Part shown: in pieces, positions 30,856 to 35,566 of the stretch
How positions within the stretch are numbered: the first letter of the stretch is position 1
Layout: each line of letters opens with the position of its first letter
Source of the DNA: Nocardioides halotolerans DSM 19273
GTDB taxonomy: Bacteria > Actinomycetota > Actinomycetes > Propionibacteriales > Nocardioidaceae
NCBI RefSeq assembly: GCF_000422805.1
Contig: NZ_KE383923.1
Location: 637,929-673,494, forward strand
Length of the DNA: 35,566 nucleotides
Direction: 5' to 3'
Position numbers and translations under genes: made by a program
Notes under the pieces: generated by a model
The model's database searches: none
What the model was told of the DNA's origin: nothing
Seen by the model: the letters and a program-made list of their open reading frames with translations, nothing else

Positions 30856-31357
30856 ACGGACCCGGTGCCCACCAGTCGCCGAGGGCGTCGAGCACCTCGT
30901 CGCCGAGGGGGTTCGCACCCGGGCCCTGGGCGAGCGCCTGCGCGGCCAGCACGTGCAGGCACTTGACCCGGTCGGGCATCCCGCCGGCGGAGATCCCCTC
31001 GATCTCCGGCACCGAGCCGAGCTCGGCGCGCGCGGCGAGGTAGCGCCGGTGCGCCTCGGCGTACGCCGCCGCGAGGTCGTCGTCGGCGCGCAACCGCGCC
31101 TCCATCTCCTTCATCAGGCCCGACCCCTCGAGCGAGCCGATGCGCGACGCGGCCCGCGGGCAGGTCAGGTAGAACGTCGTCGGGAACGGCGTGCCGTCGT
31201 CGAGCCGGGGCTCGGTGGCCACGACGTCGGGCAGCGAGCACGGGCAGCGGTGCGCGACCGCGTGCACCCCGCGCGGCGTCCGCCCGAGCTGTCGGCCGAC
31301 GGCCTCGAGGTCCGCCTGGGAGGCCGGCGTCGAGGCCGCGCTCGAGGCCGGCGTCAT
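30845..31357 (-). CDS. DUF501-family protein
   Basis: 170 residues. Conserved DUF501 features: VAHRCPCSLPDVVATEPRLDDGTPFPTTFYLTCPRA (two to three cysteines, about 36-71), IGSLEGSGLMKEMEARL and GISAGGMPDRVKCLHVLAAQALAQGPGANPLGDEVL. Function unknown; nearly always between ftsB and ppx in actinobacteria. ATG 31357 overlaps the ftsB stop (ATGA). Confidence 0.9.
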   Translation of the reverse strand: MTPASSAASTPASQADLEAVGRQLGRTPRGVHAVAHRCPCSLPDVVATEPRLDDGTPFPTTFYLTCPRAASRIGSLEGSGLMKEMEARLRADDDLAAAYAEAHRRYLAARAELGSVPEIEGISAGGMPDRVKCLHVLAAQALAQGPGANPLGDEVLDALGDWWAPGPCVD

Positions 31358-31965
31358 GGTGCCTCGGGGGTCTCCCCCGCAGAGTCCTCGCCGCCGGTGC
31401 CCTTGCGCGTGCCGTCGATCTCGGCGGCGGGCGGCTTGTCGGCCTTCGGCGGGTGCCCCGCCAGCTCGACCGAGGCCCAGCCGTCGCTCCACCACGGGGT
31501 CTGGGTGGTCGTGATGACGGTGCTGGGGTCCTGCAGCGACGACGCCGGCTCGAGCGGCTTGCCGTCCTCGCCGAGCACGAGGTAGGTCTTCTCGCCCGGC
31601 ATGACGTAGCCCAGGCGCTGGCGCGCCTGCTTCTCGACGTACGCCGGGTCGTCCCAGCGGTCCTTCTCCGACTCGAGCGCGTCGATGTTGGCCTCGTGCT
31701 CGGCGATCTGGCTCTTGAGGTCGTTGATGTGGGTGCGCTGCTGGAGGTAGGCGCGCAGCGACGACGCGTACGACACGGTCAGCACCGCGAGCACCAGCAC
31801 CAGCACCGCGGCCCGGCCGGTGAGCCGCGACCGCGGTCGCTCAGCGGTCGTGCCGCCGGCGCGCGCCGGCTCCGGGCGCGGTGCCGCGGCGCGCGCCGGT
31901 CGGGGGGCGCCGGGGCGGCGCCCCGGACCGGTGCGACCGCGGGGCCTGCGCTTGTCGGGAGTCAT
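31354..31965 (-). CDS. ftsB: FtsB/DivIC-family septum protein
   Basis: 203 residues: a basic Pro/Arg-rich cytoplasmic tail (1-48), one membrane segment (AAVLVLVLAVLTVSYASSL, about 52-70), a coiled coil (QQRTHINDLKSQIAEHEANIDALESEKDRW) with the YVEKQARQRLGYVMPGE motif of DivIC/FtsB, and a disordered acidic end. It stabilises the divisome with FtsL and FtsQ. ATG 31965 lies three bases after the eno stop. Confidence 0.88.
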   Translation of the reverse strand: MTPDKRRPRGRTGPGRRPGAPRPARAAAPRPEPARAGGTTAERPRSRLTGRAAVLVLVLAVLTVSYASSLRAYLQQRTHINDLKSQIAEHEANIDALESEKDRWDDPAYVEKQARQRLGYVMPGEKTYLVLGEDGKPLEPASSLQDPSTVITTTQTPWWSDGWASVELAGHPPKADKPPAAEIDGTRKGTGGEDSAGETPEAP

Positions 31966-31968
31966 GTC

Positions 31969-33261
31969 CTAACGATTGAACCGCGGAAATGCGCTCGCGC
32001 CGGCGTACCGCGCCGCGTCGCCGAGCTCCTCCTCGATCCGGAGGAGCTGGTTGAACTTGGCCACCCGGTCGGACCGCGCCGGTGCACCGGTCTTGATCTG
32101 CCCGCAGTTCACGGCGACCGCGAGGTCGGCGATCGTCGTGTCCTCGGTCTCGCCCGAGCGGTGGCTCATCATGTTGCGGAAGCCCGCGCGGTGCGCGAGG
32201 TCGACCGCGTCCAAGGTCTCGGTGAGCGAGCCGATCTGGTTGACCTTGACCAGCATCGCGTTGGCGTTTCCGCCGTCGATGCCTCGCTGGAGCCGCTCGA
32301 CGTTGGTCACGAACAGGTCGTCGCCGACGATCTGGATCGTGTCGCCGAGCTGGTCGCTGAGGGCCTTCCAGCCGTCCCAGTCGTCCTCGTCGAGCGGGTC
32401 CTCGATCGAGACGATCGGGTAGGCCGCGCAGAGCTCGGCGTAGTAGGCCGTCATCTCGGCGCTGGTCTTGGCGGCGCCCTCGAAGGTGTAGGTGCCCTGC
32501 CCCGAGTCGGACCGGGCGCAGAACTCGCTGGCCGCGACGTCCATCGCCAGCGCGATGTCGGTGCCGAGGGTCTGGCCGGACGCCTCGACGGCCTCGGCGA
32601 TCAGGTCGAGCGCCGCGCGGTTGGAGTCGAGGTTGGGCGCGAAGCCGCCCTCGTCGCCGAGCCCGGTCGAGAGCCCCTTCTTCTTCAGCACCGACTTGAG
32701 GGCGTGGTAGACCTCGGCGCCCGAGCGCAGCGCCTCCTTGAACGTCGGGGCGCCGATCGGCGCGATCATGAACTCCTGGACGTCGACGTTGGAGTCGGCG
32801 TGCGCGCCGCCGTTGAGGATGTTCATCATCGGCACCGGCAGCAGGTGTGCGTTGGGACCGCCGACGTAGCGGTAGAGCGGCAGTCCGGCCGAGTCGGCCG
32901 CGGCCCGTGCGACGGCGAGCGAGACGCCGAGGATCGCGTTGGCGCCGAGCTGCGCCTTGTTGGGGGTGCCGTCGGCGTCGAGCATCGTCTGGTCGACGAC
33001 GCGCTGGTCGTCGGCGTCGAGTCCCTCGACCGCCGGGCCGAGCTTCTGGATCACCGCGTCGACGGCCTTCTGCACTCCCTTGCCGAGGTAGCGGTCGCCG
33101 CCGTCGCGCAGCTCGACGGCCTCGAACGCGCCCGTCGACGCGCCGCTGGGCACGGCAGCGCGGGCGAAGGTCCCGTCGTCGAGGACCACCTCGACCTCGA
33201 CGGTGGGGTTGCCGCGCGAGTCGAGGATCTCGCGGGCGCCGACAGCTTCGATGGATGCCAC
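31969..33261 (-). CDS. eno: Enolase
   Basis: 430 residues, normal length. It converts 2-phosphoglycerate to phosphoenolpyruvate in glycolysis. Signatures: ILDSRGNPTVEVEV near the start, GASTGAFEAVELRDG, the active-site strand LVKVNQIGSLTETL and MMSHRSGETED near the end; Mg ligands Asp and Glu are in VSIEDPLDEDDW. GTG 33261 with AGGAG upstream is preferred (VASIEAVGAREIL). A TAGGCT -10 at 33317-33312 would give a leader of roughly 45 nt. Confidence 0.95.
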   Translation of the reverse strand: MASIEAVGAREILDSRGNPTVEVEVVLDDGTFARAAVPSGASTGAFEAVELRDGGDRYLGKGVQKAVDAVIQKLGPAVEGLDADDQRVVDQTMLDADGTPNKAQLGANAILGVSLAVARAAADSAGLPLYRYVGGPNAHLLPVPMMNILNGGAHADSNVDVQEFMIAPIGAPTFKEALRSGAEVYHALKSVLKKKGLSTGLGDEGGFAPNLDSNRAALDLIAEAVEASGQTLGTDIALAMDVAASEFCARSDSGQGTYTFEGAAKTSAEMTAYYAELCAAYPIVSIEDPLDEDDWDGWKALSDQLGDTIQIVGDDLFVTNVERLQRGIDGGNANAMLVKVNQIGSLTETLDAVDLAHRAGFRNMMSHRSGETEDTTIADLAVAVNCGQIKTGAPARSDRVAKFNQLLRIEEELGDAARYAGASAFPRFNR

Positions 33262-33348
33262 GGGTGGGTGCTCCTGAGGTGGGGAAGTGCGCGGACGAGT
33301 GCGCGGACGCAAGCCTAGTGGCCCTCCGGAGCGCGTCTCGGGAGGTGG

Positions 33349-33951
33349 TCAGCCGAGGCGGCGTACGGCGTCGCGCAGCGCCTGCTCGGGGTCGACCCCC
33401 TCGTCGACGGCCTCGGCCACCAGTGCGAGCAGCCGACCGCCGAGGTCGTCCGGCAGGTCGCGGACCGGCGCACCGCGTTCCAGCGCCTTCGTGGCGTAGA
33501 GCAGGGCAGGAAGCGTGTCGGGCAGGCCGTCGGTGAAGGAGTCACGCGGCTTGTCGCGGGCCTTGATGGCCTGCCAGACCTCGTTGACCGCCGCGGCGTC
33601 GGCCGGCGGGTCGTCGGAGGCCGGGCCGAAGACGTGCGGGTTCCGCCGGTGCATCTTCGCGGTGATGCCGCGGGCCACGTCGTCGACAGTGAACGCGCCC
33701 GACTCCTCGGCGATCACGGCGTGGAAGTAGACCTGGAGCAGGAGGTCGCCGAGCTCCTCGCGCAGCGCGTCCCAGTCGCCTGTCTCGTCGCCGGCGTCGA
33801 TCGCCTCGAGCGTCTCGTGGGTCTCCTCGAGGAGGTAGCGCGCGAGCGACCGGTGGGTCTGCTCGCGCTTCCACGGGCACTCGGCGCGCAACCGCCGCAT
33901 CACCGCGAGGAACTCGAGCAGCGGCTCGTGGGACGGCGGGGGCTCGGCCAC
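33349..33951 (-). CDS. mazG: MazG nucleoside triphosphate pyrophosphohydrolase
   Basis: 200 residues, single-core MazG. Catalytic motifs CPWKREQTHRSL, LLEETHETLEAID (ExxE) and REELGDLLLQVYFHA (ExxxD), then KMHRRNPHVFG. It hydrolyses (d)NTPs, including damaged ones, to monophosphates. GTG 33951 follows the stop of the lipoprotein gene by 10 bases, so they are likely co-transcribed. It precedes eno, as in other actinobacteria. Confidence 0.93.
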   Translation of the reverse strand: MAEPPPSHEPLLEFLAVMRRLRAECPWKREQTHRSLARYLLEETHETLEAIDAGDETGDWDALREELGDLLLQVYFHAVIAEESGAFTVDDVARGITAKMHRRNPHVFGPASDDPPADAAAVNEVWQAIKARDKPRDSFTDGLPDTLPALLYATKALERGAPVRDLPDDLGGRLLALVAEAVDEGVDPEQALRDAVRRLG

Positions 33952-33961
33952 GGTCGTCGGG

Positions 33962-34687
33962 CTAGTCGAAGCAGACGAAGCTGCCCGGCAGGGAGCCGGT
34001 GTAGGCAGCGCCCGGGTTGGCCGCGATCCCGTTCTTGGCCTGCTTGCTCACCGCGACCGAGAGCGCGGTGTCGACCGGCTCCTCGGCGCCGATCTCGATG
34101 GCGTACTTGGGGTTGATGTGCACGTCGTGGTCGGCGACCCAGGCGTCGAGCTGCTTGAGTCCCTCGTTGTACTTGTCCTCCGCGCCGGCGTCGGTCTGGC
34201 CTTGCTTCTCCAGCTCGATGCCGCCGATCTGGACCATCACGTCCTGCATGTAGGCCTGCGCGTCCACGACCTCCTGGACGGCGTCCTTCTCGGCGCTGCT
34301 GAGCTTGGTCAGCTGCTTCGCGGTCTGGGCGACGTTGCCCTTGTAGTCGGAGGTCGGCGTGACGCCGTAGTCGTCGGCCAGCTGCTCGGCGACCAGCTTC
34401 TCGACCAGCGCCGTCGTCACCTGCGAGGTGAGCGTGCTCATCGGGGTCGGCGTGCTGGGCTGCGCCGAGCCGCGGTTGAGCGTCTCGAGCCCCTTGCAGG
34501 CGTCGTGGGTCACCTGGTCGACGTGGCGGGTGCTGATGGTCTGGTCGCCGACCTGGGCCGCCAGGCCGGGGTGGAACTGGGTGCCGGCCACGCCGCACCC
34601 GGCGAGCAGGAACACCGACACGACGGGGAGGACCGGCAGGGCACGCCGCGTCCGCACGCTCCGCTTCAGCACGCTTCGAGTCGCCAC
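33962..34687 (-). CDS. SurA-N-like lipoprotein without PPIase domain
   Basis: 241 residues from GTG 34687. Twin-Arg-like basic start, hydrophobic stretch PVLPVVSVFLLAG and lipobox Cys31 (LLAGC). A SurA/trigger-factor-like helical chaperone region follows (VGDQTISTRHVDQVTHDACKGL..., then long helices to the end), but no parvulin PPIase domain. Probably an envelope chaperone tethered to the membrane; comparable lipoproteins sit beside mazG-eno in Mycobacterium. A start 24 bases upstream is also open. Confidence 0.75.
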   Translation of the reverse strand: MATRSVLKRSVRTRRALPVLPVVSVFLLAGCGVAGTQFHPGLAAQVGDQTISTRHVDQVTHDACKGLETLNRGSAQPSTPTPMSTLTSQVTTALVEKLVAEQLADDYGVTPTSDYKGNVAQTAKQLTKLSSAEKDAVQEVVDAQAYMQDVMVQIGGIELEKQGQTDAGAEDKYNEGLKQLDAWVADHDVHINPKYAIEIGAEEPVDTALSVAVSKQAKNGIAANPGAAYTGSLPGSFVCFD

Positions 34688-34782
34688 AGCGCCATTGAAC
34701 ACCGGGCCCACACGTGCGGCCGACCCGGGCGGGGGTCGTCGTCCCCCGCCCGGGCCGGTGGCCGGTGTCCCGCGGCGCGTGG

Positions 34783-35319
34783 TCAGCCCGCGCGCCGGGC
34801 CAGGACCCGCGCGACCCGCCTGCGCCGTCGGGGCGCCAGGACGAGGGTCGCGGTGCTCGTGGCCAGCGCGAGCTCGGCCGCGACCGCGCCGACCTCGGCC
34901 GGGCTGATCCCCGCCCGGCTGGCGATGCGGGCGTGCTGGCGACGGGTCAGCTCGGCGACCACCGGGTAACCGGCCTCGCGCTGCAGGGCGCGCCAGTCGG
35001 CCGGCCGGTGCGTGGTCGCGCGCAGGTAGGCAGCTCGCACCGCGGCGTACGGCGCGACGCCCTCGCCGAGCTCGAGCTCGTGGTCGAGGACGCCCTCGAG
35101 CGTGGTCGTGAAGCGCTGGAACAGCGCGCGCACCAGCGTCTCGCGCTCGGGCAGGCCGAGCTGTGCCGGGTCGGCGGCCACGGCGGCGCCGGCGGCCACC
35201 GCCTCCTCGCGGGCGAGCCAGCCGTCGAGAGCGGCGGTGCGGGTGCGGTGGTCGGACCAGCCGACCCGGGCCGCGGGCTGGGTCCTGCGGCGGTAGGTGC
35301 TGAGCGGCAGTGCGGTCAT
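34783..35319 (-). CDS. Hypothetical protein, unknown
   Basis: 178 residues from ATG 35319, with an AGAGG site. Arg/Ala-rich and helical: AVAAGAAVAADPAQLGLPERETLVRALFQRF, LEGVLDHELELGEGVAPYAAVRAAYLRA, HARIASRAGISPAEVGAVAAELALA, then a strongly basic end (APRRRRRVARVLARRAG) that could bind nucleic acid. No family is recognised. The region 35320-35566 to its right has no gene. Confidence 0.6.
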   Translation of the reverse strand: MTALPLSTYRRRTQPAARVGWSDHRTRTAALDGWLAREEAVAAGAAVAADPAQLGLPERETLVRALFQRFTTTLEGVLDHELELGEGVAPYAAVRAAYLRATTHRPADWRALQREAGYPVVAELTRRQHARIASRAGISPAEVGAVAAELALATSTATLVLAPRRRRRVARVLARRAG

Positions 35320-35506
35320 GACGGGCCTCTTCGGTGTCTCAGGGAGGGAGCGAATGCCTGTCAGGAGTCGCAGTCCTTCGCCCTGATACACCCCGGTCTT
35401 GGACCTTCTGTGCATCGGACCCGGCGACGGAATGAGGGCCGAAGCTCGCGGGGGTAAAGCGATGGGAGCGTGGGAGCGAAGCGACCCGGTAGTTCCGAGC
35501 GAAGCG

Positions 35507-35542
35507 AGGCGCCCCGCGATCGGCCTCCGGGCCGTGGCGCCT
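35507..35542. repeat. Inverted repeat at the right edge
   Basis: AGGCGCC (35507-35513) pairs with GGCGCCT (35536-35542), with an inner CGGCC/GGCCG hairpin at 35521-35534. Purine-rich gagcgaagcg motifs repeat just upstream. It may be a terminator of a gene beyond the window. Confidence 0.4.
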
Positions 35543-35566
35543 GCGCCGCAGCGAGCGCCAGCGAGC

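Overview
The window is chromosomal DNA of a very GC-rich actinobacterium, most likely Nocardioides or a close relative (Nocardioidaceae). This rests on codon use, the conserved block lipoprotein-mazG-eno-ftsB-DUF501-ppx/gppA, leaderless -10 elements of the form TAGNNT set 6-7 bases before start codons, and REP-like repeats of the CCGCTGGTTGAGGAGG and CCGCTGATCGAGCCTG type. The genus is an inference; no 16S gene is present.

Layout. 1-1582 is an AT-richer accessory segment: the end of an unknown repeat-containing gene, a HipA-type kinase, and an orphan C-terminal fragment. 1601-4279 carries three paralogous coiled-coil proteins built on 11-residue repeats, each behind the same promoter-like element (GGAC-N18/19-CACACT about 110 bases before the start), with a YCII-family protein between them and a divergent ABC1/UbiB-like kinase beside them (4510-5850). 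5866-9373 is a minus-strand run of six genes joined by 4-base overlaps (TSUP transporter, YigZ/IMPACT, PPOX-like, double VOC, DinB, GNAT), preceded by a small CBU_0592-like membrane protein. 9660-10117 is a gene-free REP-like repeat cluster. 10118-14865 is an operon MoxR-type ATPase, OsmC-like, VWA protein, spermidine-synthase-like protein.

14930-20951 holds SseB-like, YchJ-like and PhnB/VOC genes; a thiolase-like plus DUF35 pair behind a KstR-like palindrome; cystathionine beta-synthase; an SGNH hydrolase; and a second DinB protein. 21102-21889 has two short unknown genes. 22045-26073 is one overlapping unit of ABC ATPase, FtsX-type permease, sensor kinase and LuxR-type regulator, which ends at a large hairpin facing a Bax-inhibitor-1-like gene. 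27172-29920 has a methyltransferase with a His-rich N-terminus, a tRNA with a UAA anticodon, a family 5 uracil-DNA glycosylase that appears to start at CTG, and three small envelope proteins (holin-like, DUF3618, YtxH-like). 29950-34687 is the conserved eno/ftsB/ppx/mazG block, and an unknown gene follows.

The least explained element is the coiled-coil trio with its shared leader. The clearest regulatory observations are that leader, the KstR-like operator, and the recurrent leaderless promoters, which decide several starts, including the CTG start of the glycosylase. All functions come from motif recognition by eye; no database search was possible.
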